Part shown: piece after piece, positions 10,072-18,675 of the stretch
Numbering within the stretch: position 1 is the first letter of the stretch
How the letters are laid out: the number at the start of each line of letters is the position of its first letter
Origin: Russula earlei
Taxonomy: Eukaryota > Basidiomycota > Agaricomycetes > Russulales > Russulaceae
Direction of reading: 5' to 3'
NCBI GenBank assembly: GCA_025769875.1
Contig: JAGFNK010000695.1
Location: forward strand, 1-25,166
DNA length: 25,166 nucleotides
Notes under the pieces: generated by a model
What the model saw: only the letters and a program-made list of their open reading frames with translations
Told to the model about the DNA's origin: nothing
Database searches by the model: none
Program-made: the position numbers and the translations under genes

Positions 10072-10734
10072 TTAGGCCCCTTTTACCAACTGAGATTTCT
10101 TGAATCTTGAACTTGAACTTGGATTTCAGGGTTTTCCAGGACTGACAGGAGTGATGTAAGTGATATGATGTATATAATAAATTAATATGCATTTTTTTCT
10201 GTTGTCATTTGCATATTCGCATATATGGGGTTACACATGATGCGTCAGTGTCAAACTTGGAGTCAAGCAGTCCAACTTGAGCTCAACATCTGGGTGCTTG
10301 CAGCCCCATTTTCACCAGAGCTGCACATACAAAATTTGCACAAAGGTGTGCACCCACACATTGGTGACACATATTCTGCCTTAATGACATGCTTGCAATA
10401 CCCCACTTGGAAGGAGTGGAAGGAAGGGTTAGAAAAAATATTTTACATATCACATGTAAACCCAGCAAATCACACTGGAAAATAACTCATATTTGAAATG
10501 GACTCATATTAGTTTATTATGTCACTTACATCACACCTGTCATTCCTGTCACTCCCAGAAAATCCCAAAATCCAAATTCAAGTTCAGGATTCAAGAATTC
10601 TTGGTTGGTGAAAGGGGCCTAATATTCAGTTCTTGAAGTTCGAATTTTGGGTGCTGTATGTGTCCAAAATTTTGAACAGCCATATCTCAACTATTTTGCA
10701 ATGGATTGCCTTGAAACTTGGACATCAGAACCTC
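10013..10734 (+). repeat. Imperfect ~60-bp direct repeat flanking MITE copy 2
   Basis: The sequence at 10013-10070 (atatctcaac...gattgccttgaaa...cagtagaacct) is repeated imperfectly at 10679-10734 (atatctcaac...gattgccttgaaa...atcagaacct). The MITE sits between the two units, so the host sequence was already a diverged tandem repeat. Confidence 0.55.
10075..10619. mobile_element. MITE copy 2 (545 bp), same family as 2289-2822
   Basis: It aligns with copy 1 end to end in the same orientation. The tips are GGCCCCTTTTACCAA and TTGGTGAAAGGGGCC. The flanks are TTA on the left and TAA on the right, which is compatible with a T-W-A duplication carrying one change. CpG differences are reciprocal: copy 1 keeps three CGs in cagcgtc, gtcgagc and ctcgagc where this copy has TG or CA, and this copy keeps one that copy 1 lost. 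Confidence 0.85.
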
Positions 10735-11443
10735 ATGTACTGTATCTAGAGGCAGCCAAATAATTGGGTTTCATTTCACATTGTGGGGTGCCAACCCCAA
10801 GCATGATAAGATTACATTTGCCCTACAGCTGAAAACATGACATGATACAACTATTTACAACTGTAGCATGTGAGAAGGGCACACTTGAGGTGGAGGGGAC
10901 TCTCAGGTATATACAGATCAGCATGGAATGCAGATATCATGGAGGCATCAGCACGATGAAGGGATTCATTGTCACCATTGTTGTCTGCACATTCCATTAC
11001 AAGGTGCCAGCTGTCGCTCACTCAGATGGTTGATGTGACCATAGAAAACTTGAATTGTTTTCCAGTGTGCTTCATGATTTCTACCAGGTTTCCCAGTTTC
11101 TGGGTTTTTCGGTTTCCGGAAACTGGGAAACCAGTGGAAACCAATAAAAACCCAGGAAATGTTTTTTGTGGTTTGCTGATGCAGAAGCACAGGCTAGTAA
11201 CACTCCTTCCAAGGAAAGATGATGTGACTCCTATGATGGTGCAGCCCCTGCACTGAGATTCTCTAACACTAGGATAGACAAATTTCTAATCAATTGTAGA
11301 TGATATATACCTATTCTTGATAGCTGTGAAAGCAAGAAAAGCATTCTCCAACCTTGTTCTCATTGGTAATTAATCTAAGTGGTACTGGGCTCACCTTTGG
11401 GGATGGTAGAAACATCAAATCATAGAAAATGATGAGTTGAGCT
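10735..11443. other. Non-coding stretch with one strong hairpin
   Basis: No gene is recognised. GGTTTCCCAGTTTC (11087-11100) and its exact reverse complement (11119-11132) form a 14-bp stem with an 18-base loop. Further ggaaacc and aaaaaccc words around it suggest a small foldback repeat. Confidence 0.5.
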
Positions 11444-11694
11444 TGTTGGAGCTATAGGGATGATAGCTCAGTCTTGTGTGTAAAAGACTATATTGGTTAG
11501 TTATCTAACCTATAGGGATGATAGCTATGTACAGCATTAGCTTTAAAGGAGTGTAAAGGAATGTGTAGTACTGACCTCAGTCTTGTGTGTAAAAGACTGA
11601 GGAAATGAACATGATAACTAAATTATTCTAATTATTTACACATACAGTCTGGATTGTCTGTTTGCGTGGCACTTAGCGGCTGCACTGTCCAACA
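11444..11694 (-). repeat. 3' LTR of copia family B (CpG-depleted)
   Basis: This 251-bp LTR runs on the plus strand from TGTTGGAGC to GTCCAACA. It differs from the 5' LTR by eight substitutions and one inserted base. All eight are TG or CA here where the other has CG. Inside, a ctatagggatgatagct word occurs twice, and CTCAGTCTT...AAGACTGAG forms a 9-bp stem-loop. Confidence 0.93.
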
Positions 11695-11705
11695 GCCCCC
11701 TCAGA
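11695..11705 (-). promoter_or_regulatory. Polypurine tract of copia family B
   Basis: The minus strand reads TCTGAGGGGGC immediately before the 3' LTR, where plus-strand DNA synthesis of LTR retrotransposons is primed. Confidence 0.55.
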
Positions 11706-11708
11706 CCG

Positions 11709-12640
11709 AGTGGTGTGTGTTTACTCCTCCCATCTCCATTGCAAAACCTTTGTGCTTCTCACTGGCTGGGACCTCTTTTTCAATACATCAGTTTCTTCCT
11801 CTTCTGATGGGGTGTAGGCAAGATTGGTCCCCTGCAAGTTGACTGCTGCAAGAAGTGGTGTTGTTCCTCAGTATGTTTGGTGCAGTCATGGAACTTGGGG
11901 TTCCTGCCAGGATGGCGATGGTCGACTGGTTGTTGATGTGAGGGTTGTGAGGAGATGGGTATCTTGACCCAATCCGGTGAGTAGTTGCCTCAGCCTTGTG
12001 GCTTCTTTGGCAGTGCACGTGCGCCCATGGTGTGCTCTGCCTCAGTGCTCAAGGGTGCAGCTGGCAGCTCCAGTTTTCTGGTCCAGTTGGGGTCGACATA
12101 TCTGACTGAGATCGGCTGGGTGCCGGAGTTGCGCTGGAAGGTCAGGCAGTGATTACTTGTACCTTGGATGCGCTGGGTCACATGGTTGCATGTGCATTTG
12201 TAGTTGTTCCCTGGGCATGATTCCATGAAGATCTCATCCATCTGCTCTCCGTCTAGGTAGGCAGGGCTTAATTTCCATCTGATGGGCTTCAAGACTTCAT
12301 TCGGCAGTGGGGGCTGGGGTGCAAGGGAGTGCCAGTCTTTTGATGGCATGACTTCGTCGGGGTCATTGCCCTCAACTTAGGTGAGTCCCTGCGTGATGAC
12401 GTGGGCCTTGCATGTTTGAGTATTTCAATTTGACCCCCTTTTCATTTAGAAGGTCTGATTGCTTCCCCGCTGCAGGCTCCATTATGTGGGTGCGGCACAG
12501 TTTTGGGAACACCTGTGTCTTCAGACACGTGTTTCTCCTCGTTGCAGTGCCTTTGCCCACTCTGCAGAATCTGCACGGGCTGTCACCTTGGCATAAAATT
12601 TGGGATTAGCTGGCAACATTTTGTGTGCCACATTTCCCTG
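11709..12640 (-). pseudogene. Copia reverse transcriptase / RNase H remnants
   Basis: Read from right to left, four copia landmarks appear in changing frames. Near 12617-12558, NPKFYAKVTARADSAEWAKA matches the start of the RT domain. Near 12268-12217, AYLDGEQMDEIFMESCPG matches the RT block A-Y-L-x-G-x-x-x-E-I-x-M-x-x-P-x-G. Near 12175-12120, GTSNHCLTFQR is followed by VDPNW and LSTEAEH, from the RNase H domain. Near 11950-11720, NNQSTIAILAG is followed by a C-terminal tail. Only about 40 bp separate the second and third landmarks, so about 200 codons including the Y-V-D-D active site are deleted. It cannot be functional. Confidence 0.75.
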
Positions 12641-12829
12641 CTCAGTACGTTTCATTGGGTGCTCATGCAGGATGGCAGAATGGCAAGCTGTCCTTGTCGT
12701 GGACAGGTGCATGTGTGGTGCATTTGGGGAACATTTCAGATTGTGAGGAATCTAGGTCCTTGGGTGCAGTTGTTATCGCATTGCTGTGTGTCTTGTGGTT
12801 TGGCATGCGATGCCTTTTCCGCTTGTCCT

Positions 12830-13320
12830 TCATTCGGCTCCTCCGCTTTGTCACCTTGGTCGGGTGTGAGCGTGTGTGTGATGCGCTTTGGTGGTCCCAT
12901 GGCAGGATTGCACAGGTGAGTCTTCTGCCTTGTGAATTGTGAGCTGACTTTGTGGTGTTTCAGGCTGAGCAGGTGGAATCGCATCCACTACGACACTCTG
13001 CAGGTTCGGCGTGCAGTGCCAGTTTCTGCTTCCACTTCATCCAACTCCTCTGCTTTGTCACCATGGTCAAGTGTGAGCACTGCACATAGCATGCTTTGGT
13101 CGTCCCATGGTGGATTGCACAGGTGGGCTTTCTGCCTTGTGAGTTGTAGGCTGACTATGTGGTGCTGCAGGCTTAACGGGCAGGGCATTGCCTGCTCCAA
13201 CGCCTTGCAGTTTGGGGTGCAGGCAACTGTTCCACGCTGTCTGCCTGTCTCAGGCTGAATGGGCAGAAGCTTGTCTGCTCTGATGCCTTGCAGCTTTGCG
13301 TGCAGTGGCACTTCCATGCT
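12830..13320 (-). repeat. Degenerate tandem duplication in the integrase-RT hinge
   Basis: A segment beginning with ctttgtcacc at 12846 is repeated about 207 bp later at 13053. Both continue through a cattggattgcacaggtg-like block into gtgctgcaggctga-like sequence. A shorter unit (gggcag...cttgcag) recurs about 82 bp further at about 13173 and 13255. This is the variable linker between integrase and RT in copia elements, which tolerates expansion. Confidence 0.55.
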
Positions 13321-13673
13321 GTCCACCAGTTTCGCCTTCTCCGCCCCCTCAATTCTGCTCTCCTTTCCCCATCCCTGGCACTTTTGGCTGCGTCATCAAA
13401 TTCAAGGATCACGTGCTCAATGCGCGATGTGGGGCCCCCTTCGTTGAATACAATGTCACAGGGTTCAGAGATGTGGGGGGTGGTGTGATGTGCAGGCTTG
13501 TACGCCTGATGGTTATATGTGTGGCCCAGGAACGTGTGCACAAGTGACCTTTGGGTCAGCTTGGTGAGTCTCTTCTCCAGGGCAGGCACAGACACACACA
13601 TTCCAAGGGCATGTGGCCGAGGGAGGTTGGGATGATTCCCACACCTTGTCTCTTCGGGCACCAGGTTGTCCAA
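13173..13673 (-). pseudogene. Copia integrase C-terminal fragment
   Basis: The minus-strand frame contains VPALEKRLTKLTQRSLVHTF, then FLGHTYNHQAYK and CDIVFNEGG. These match the copia integrase C-terminus (V-P-x-x-x-R-x-K-L, F-L-G-Y, K-x-Y, D-V-x-F-x-E). The catalytic D-D-E core that should precede it is not recognisable. The end of this reading runs into the duplicated hinge. Confidence 0.7.
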
Positions 13674-13869
13674 GGTGCGCGTGGATGGTTTTGTGTCTGT
13701 ATGCAGTCGCCCTGGACCCTATTAAGAGGTGTCCAGGTCGCGCGTTCTGCAACTTTGATGTGTTATGGCGTACCCAGGGTGTTAATTTGATGCATGCATC
13801 CCCTTTCAGCTAGGGATGTTTGTGCTTCTCACCCAGTGTGATCGTCCCCTCCATCTGATCAGAGGGTCT

Positions 13870-14527
13870 TCAAGCATTGGCCAGTTGTGGGCTCAACATG
13901 CACGGTGTGTGGTTGGAGGTGCTGGGGCAGCTTCCGATTTGCGCTTCAGCCCACCGGCATGTTCTCACAGTTCCATTTTTGCCCAGTTCGGAAAACTGGG
14001 GTGTTCTAGTGGGTGGTTTCCCACATGTGTCCGAGAAGGCCCAGAAGATTGTCATCTGTGCGGTAAGCATGGCTTCAGTTTTGTGGCCATGTTCTGCAAG
14101 GGACAGGTCTGGCATTGCTGACTTGGGTTTGACCGTTTGGATGGCCATGATATATAGGTTGTCATGTAATGTTCCCTCACAAATCAATTGGTTCTTGTTG
14201 TATATTCTACATGTTTCTCCCTGGAAATACACTGCTACCCCACATTGGATGAAATGGGAGACCAATGAGAGGTTCCCTTTGAGGTCCAGGATGTACAGGA
14301 TGTCACAGAGTAATGCAATACTCCACGCACCATTTGCATGCATCCAGACTCGTATTTGCCCAGTTCCAGTGGCAGTTATGGCACTATTGTTGCCTAAGGC
14401 AACTAGAATGGGTGATGCGAGTGGGGTGAGGTGTATGAACCAATCACGATGGGATGTCATGATGCGCGAGGTTCTAGAGTTGAGGAGCCAGCTGTCTCAG
14501 AGATTGGCAGCTCGGAGCTGCTCCTGA
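13870..14527 (-). pseudogene. Copia protease and pre-integrase domain
   Basis: The minus-strand frame reads SWLLNSRTSRIMTSHRDW, then LVALGNNSAITATGTGQI and DILYILDLKGNLSLVSHF, the full copia protease profile. The catalytic D-S-G triad reads N-S-R here: Asp is Asn at codon 14481-14479 and Gly is Arg two codons later, both single G-to-A changes. It is followed by GAG-pre-integrase sequence ending in a C-G-K-x-x-x-R-T-P-like stretch. A stop lies just upstream of the motif. The open frame of 196 codons is long for a decayed element, but active-site loss means a dead protease. Confidence 0.8.
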
Positions 14528-14682
14528 GTCATGGCCGCATGGATTGGCTCATCTATGACTGCCTGATATAATGAGATGCTGTTATCAGATGTGGGGACAT
14601 ATGTGATGGCAGCGCTGGCTGGTAGCTGAGCTGTGCACATCGCTATGATGTGTGCACTTGTGCCGGTCCCAGTGGTTGTGGG

Positions 14683-15631
14683 TGTTGTCAAGACTCACTG
14701 TTGAACTATCCAGTTCAAGAGCTGAGGGGTAAGCTTGAAGACAAGTCGATAGATGTCCAAGACGGCATGGGCAAAGAGCAGAGTCCAAAGCAGTATCAAG
14801 TACCAGAGAGGTACAGTTACTGGTAGAGTAGAGCAGGCATGCAGGGAAGTAGCCAGGGTGGTCACAAGGGGACGGTCCTTAAAGGAGTATCCCAGGAATG
14901 GAGAGTGCCATAAACAAATGGACAGTCTGAGGACTGTCCATTACTTTATTGAGCACTTATATACTACAAGAGAACTGCTAAATAGGGAACAAGTCATAAC
15001 CTTGTTATCAAGCACAATAGTGTGATGAGTAAGAAGTCGGAGCATGCTCAGTCATGCTCAGTAAGCTGCTGAGTAAGAAGGCTTCTCTTGATGAGTAAGA
15101 ACCTTCACTGTTCACGTGTTCACTGCTCTAGTACATGTGCAAGCACCTGATTCATTTTCTGTTAGTTAGTTTAGGGCCAGTCATTTGAGGAACTTGTAGT
15201 TTGCTTTAGGGAATAGTGTTATCTTATAAGGCCCCTTATATAGTTCTATTAGGGTCCTTAGAGTCGACCCTAATACTTCTATTAAGGTCCTTAGCATTGC
15301 CTTTAGTTCATTCTATAGTTATTAGAGTTAGTCTAATAACGTGTTGTAGGGTCTTTGATACTGTGTCAGTGCTTATTGTAGGGCACCTAGAGTCGTCCTA
15401 AAGGGTCCTTAGGAAGGCCCTAGTACTGTCCTTTATTGCTAAAAGGGTTGCCATTGAGTGGGGCTTGCTGTATGTCGATTGTGCCGAGAATTGCTCGTGC
15501 GACAATGCGCATGCGATATTGTGGACACCTCTACTCACCTGTTTTGCTCGTGTGAACAAGGTGACACCATAGAGGCTGGGTTTCCTCTCATAAGGAAGGG
15601 TCCTTCAAGGACCCTCTCCAGAGAATGGTCC
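14683..15631 (+). repeat. Left arm of nested inverted-repeat element
   Basis: This is the inverted copy of 16084-17046. It includes several TGAGTAAGAA words (about 15027-15111) and a T-rich, tccttag-rich tract (15225-15420). An open frame of 90 codons at 14753-15025 has a counterpart of equal length in the other arm. Confidence 0.88.
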
Positions 15632-16083
15632 ATGACAGGTGTTGCTGCATTGTGGGCACTTGTCAAGACACATACTGCTGATCACTAAGGACTCAGGAGC
15701 AGGTGGGCAAGGGTCGGAACAGACGGTACGCAGCGTAAACGGCGTTGAACAGGAGGACGAGCCAAACGACTAGAAGATACCAGATGGGGACTGGTACGTG
15801 TTGCAGGAGGCAGAGGCAAAGAGTAGAGGCCAGTGCAGCGAGGGGCTTTAAACAAGGCGGTTGTTGAAGAGTACCTTGAGGATGAGGGAGGACTTTAGAC
15901 TGAGCGGTTGCAGGGGAGTACCCAGGAAGATGAGAGTATCACAAATGGACAGTCTGATGACTGCCATGCTTCATTGGGGCTTATATACTGTACAGGGTCG
16001 ATTACAAAGAACTGGGACTATTCTAGACTCTTTGGTACCATCCAATAGGACTACAGAGGCATAAACTTGCTTGTGTCAAGTGT
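15632..16083 (+). repeat. Central diverged copy of the arm's outer segment
   Basis: The segment contains gtcaagacacatac (15661), caaatggacagtctgatgac (15943) and gcttatatact (15980). These match gtcaagactcac (14688), caaatggacagtctgaggac (14918) and gcacttatatact (14951) of the left arm in the same orientation. The divergence is much greater than between the two arms, so it is an older or different subfamily. Confidence 0.6.
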
Positions 16084-17046
16084 CATGAACTATTCTCCGG
16101 AGAGGGCCCTTGAAGGACCCTTCCTTATAGGAGGAAACCCAGCCTCTATGGTGTCACCCTGTTCACACGAGCAAAAGGGGTGAGTAGAGGTGTCCACAAT
16201 ATTGCACGCGCATTGTTGCGTGAGCGATTCTCGGCACAATCGACATACAGCAAGCCCCACTTAAAGGCAACCCTTCTAGCAACGAAAGACAGTATTAGGG
16301 CCTTCCTAAGGACCCTTTGGAACGACCCTAGGAGTTCTACAATAGGCACTAACCTAGTATCAAAGGCCCTACAACGCGTTATTAGACCAACTCTAATAAC
16401 TATAGAACGAACTATAAGGCAATACTAAGGACCTTAATAGAAATATTAGGGTCAACTCTAAGGACCCTAATAGAACTATATAAGGGCCTTATAAGATGAC
16501 ACTATTCCCTAACCAAACTACAAGTCCTTGAATGACCGGCCCTAAACTAACTAACAGGAAATGAATCAGGTGCTTGCACGTGTACTAAAGCAGTGAAACA
16601 CGTGGACAATGGAAGCTCTTACTCATCAAGAGGAGCCTTCTTACTCAGCAGCTTACTGAGCATGACTGAGCATGCTCAGTAAGCGTCCTCCGACTTCTTA
16701 CTCATCACTCTATTGTGCTTGATAACAAGGTTATGACTTGTTCCCTATTTGGTAGTTCTCCTGTAATATATAAGCGCTCAATAAAGTAGCGGACAGTCCT
16801 CAGACTGTCCATTTGTTTACGGCACTCTCTATTCCTGGGATACTCCTTTAAGGACCGTCCCCTTGTGACTATCCTGGCCCCTTCTCTGCGTGACTGCTCA
16901 ACTCTCACAGTAACAGTGCCTCTCTGGTACCTGTTACTACTCTGGACTCTACTCCTTGCCCACGCGATCTTGGACATCTATCAACTCGTCTTCGAGCTTA
17001 CCCCTCGCTCTTGAACTGGATAGTTCAACAGTGAGTCTTGACATCA
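16084..17046 (-). repeat. Right arm of nested inverted-repeat element
   Basis: This is the inverted copy of 14683-15631 and retains more CpG. In the shared 90-codon frame (16977-16705 here) many Arg codons correspond to His or Cys in the left arm, the expected result of CG to CA/TG changes there. TATATAAG and AATAAA lie only 5 bp apart at 16767-16785. Confidence 0.88.
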
Positions 17047-17276
17047 AGTTTCAGGCTTACTGAGCGCATTACTGATCATTGTGGAGCGATGACATCATTA
17101 TGATGTCACTGTGGAGTGCTTAGTGAGCCTATGAGGTCACTGTGGAGTTGCTCAGTCAGCCATGATGTCATTGGAGCCTTGATGACGTCAGATGAGTTAT
17201 GCAACAGTTTCTAAGAGTTTGTGCTGCTGTTTTGGGTCCATGGTGGCTGGGTGACCATGTGGCTGCCACGCGATGA
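17047..17276 (-). other. Copia linker between gag and nested element
   Basis: There is no clear coding frame. Several tgatgtca/tgacgtca-like words recur at 17087-17190 (for example gatgacatc, tgatgtcac and gatgacgtca). This could be decayed gag-protease linker or an additional short repeat. Confidence 0.35.
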
Positions 17277-18356
17277 TTACCCGATTAGGAAACGTGTGCC
17301 TGGTTGTGTTATAGTGCCTTTGCAATAGCAATATCTTGTACCACAGGGGGGATAGCCCAGAAAATGGAAGGGAGTTGGCAATGCAAAGTGAGAGAGGTCT
17401 CTCTTGAGTGAAATAGGACAAGCTACAGCCAGGACCTGTCCTTGGTTCGTAACAGCACTCGTGCCAGTCATAGCAGGCATGGGCATCGCTGTGTTGTGCG
17501 CGATCATGCCAGTCCTAGCTGCTGCTGCTTTGTCCTCCGGTTTTCTGTGAATTTTCCAGCATTTGTGTGTATTGTGCCCCCTGCATCTGCAGTGAGTGCA
17601 CTTTGATGTGCTTTTTTCACTCTGCACTTCCTGGTCCTTTCCCTTTTGGGCCAACTTTGCATGGTGAGGTGTGGCCATGTCATTGGTCAATCAGATCTGA
17701 CGCTTCTCGTGGAGGATGTGGTCCGTGACATGCTCGGCTGTTAGATGGCTGGGTGGCCTTGAGTGGAGGGTGGCCTTGAGTTTGGCTATCTTTCCCAGTA
17801 GCACAAGAATTAGCATCCAGATGAGGACTTTCTCATCTATTGGGTAACCAAATTTCTCGAAGGTTTGGGCGGCATGTAGCTGTCGTAATATCTGGGGAGC
17901 CATGGGTTCCATTTCGGTGAATGTAGCCCAGTATAGGTCCATCAGCAGGTGTGCGACACGTTGCTCACCCTTCCCAGCAAAGTGCTTTTTGAGTGTGTCC
18001 CAAGTGTTTTTGGCTCCAGCAATGCCTAGGGCAGTGTCGAGAGTGTGCCCATTTAACGTGAGTAGAATGTGGGCATGTGCATTGCGATCTCTCTGCTCCC
18101 AGTCAGCAAAGCCGCTTGGGTCATTGCTGGGGTCTGGTTTTGAGTATGTCCCTTTTATGATTTTCATTAAATTGTTTGCTTTGAATACTGCCTCTATATT
18201 TGCTTTCCATTGTGCATATGCAACTGTACCACCTTCAAAGAGTGGTCCGTCGTAACAATGTTGGCTGCCCATGTAATTTTTTACCACAGCTCCTACGGTG
18301 GGAACGTTGCTGCCTCTCGAGGGCACAACATTTGTGGTTACTGTGGGGGCACTCAT
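17277..18356 (-). pseudogene. Copia family B gag with zinc knuckle, one in-frame stop
   Basis: Gag forms the virus-like particle and packages the RNA. The start at 18356 gives MSAPTVTTNVV. Residues about 45-200 show the copia gag pattern (YAQWKANIEAVFKANNL, ADWEQRDRNAHAHIL, TWDTLKKHFAGKGEQRVAHL). A single in-frame TGA at 17693-17691 follows RQI, and the same frame then continues. A CCHC knuckle is present after the stop: CTHCRCRGHNTHKC, spacing C-x2-C-x4-H-x4-C. A CGA-to-TGA change at a CpG could explain the stop, but this is inference. The frame is otherwise open for about 358 codons, which makes gag by far the best-preserved domain of this element. Confidence 0.85.
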
Positions 18357-18413
18357 GGCATTTCGTTACGCGATTTGGAAGCTGGTGGGAGTTCATGATG
18401 TCAGGGACGATCA

Positions 18414-18425
18414 GGTCTCATAATC
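18414..18425 (-). promoter_or_regulatory. Primer-binding site of copia family B
   Basis: The minus strand reads GATTATGAGACC directly after the 5' LTR. It matches the complement of the initiator tRNA-Met anticodon arm (GGTTATGAGCCC) except for two bases, again an internal half-tRNA type primer site. Confidence 0.5.
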
Positions 18426-18675
18426 TGTTGGAGCTATAGGGATGATAGCTCAGTCTTGTGTGTAAAAGACTATATTGGTTAGTTATCTAACCTATAGGGA
18501 TGATAGCTATGTACAGCATTAGCTTTAAAGGAGTGTAAAGGAATGTGTAGTACTGACCTCAGTCTTGTGTGTAAAAGACTGAGGAAACGAACGTGATAAC
18601 TAAATTATTCTAATTATTTACACGTACGGTCCGGATTGTCCGTTCGCGCGGCACTTAGCGGCTGCACGTCCAACA
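18426..18675 (-). repeat. 5' LTR of copia family B (CpG-retaining)
   Basis: This 250-bp LTR is identical to 11444-11694 apart from eight CpG sites and one indel. It keeps the cluster acgtacggtccgg and gtccgttcgcgcgg. The LTR start (U3 side) faces the HNH gene, whose chosen start codon is 258 bp away. Confidence 0.93.

Larger units (their letters stand above)
14683..17046. mobile_element. Nested 2.36-kb element with ~0.95-kb inverted arms
   Basis: The left arm (14683-15631) and right arm (16084-17046) are inverted copies starting TGWTGTCAAGACTCAC. Between them, 15632-16083 holds a diverged copy of the outer part, in left-arm orientation. The arms carry LTR-like signals pointing outward: in the right arm TATATAAG at 16767-16774, AATAAA at 16780-16785 and a hairpin at 16791-16810. 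It separates copia gag from protease. No transposase is present and no target duplication could be identified. It could be two LTR-derived repeats joined head to head, or a foldback-type non-autonomous element. Confidence 0.65.
11444..18675 (-). mobile_element. Ty1/copia retrotransposon, family B, internally deleted, with nested insertion
   Basis: Both LTRs are present (5' LTR 18426-18675, 3' LTR 11444-11694, minus-strand sense), with a primer site at 18414-18425 and a G-rich polypurine tract at 11695-11705. The 5-bp flanks are GAGCT on the left and GATCT on the right, a target duplication with one change. Domain order on the minus strand is gag, protease, pre-integrase, integrase C-terminus, hinge, RT and RNase H, the copia order. 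The integrase core and most of the RT palm are gone. A 2.36-kb inverted-repeat element sits between gag and protease. Without it the element is about 4.9 kb. Confidence 0.88.

Noticed and set aside
11444..11694. Repeated words in the LTR, considered as a CRISPR-like or regulatory array
   Set aside because: Only two copies of each word occur, with unequal spacing, and they lie within a defined LTR.
14698..17034. TGTTGAAC...GTTCAACA taken as LTR tips of a nested LTR element
   Set aside because: The inverted similarity runs 12-15 bp further out (gtcaagactcac), and the central copy also includes that segment, so these are not the ends.
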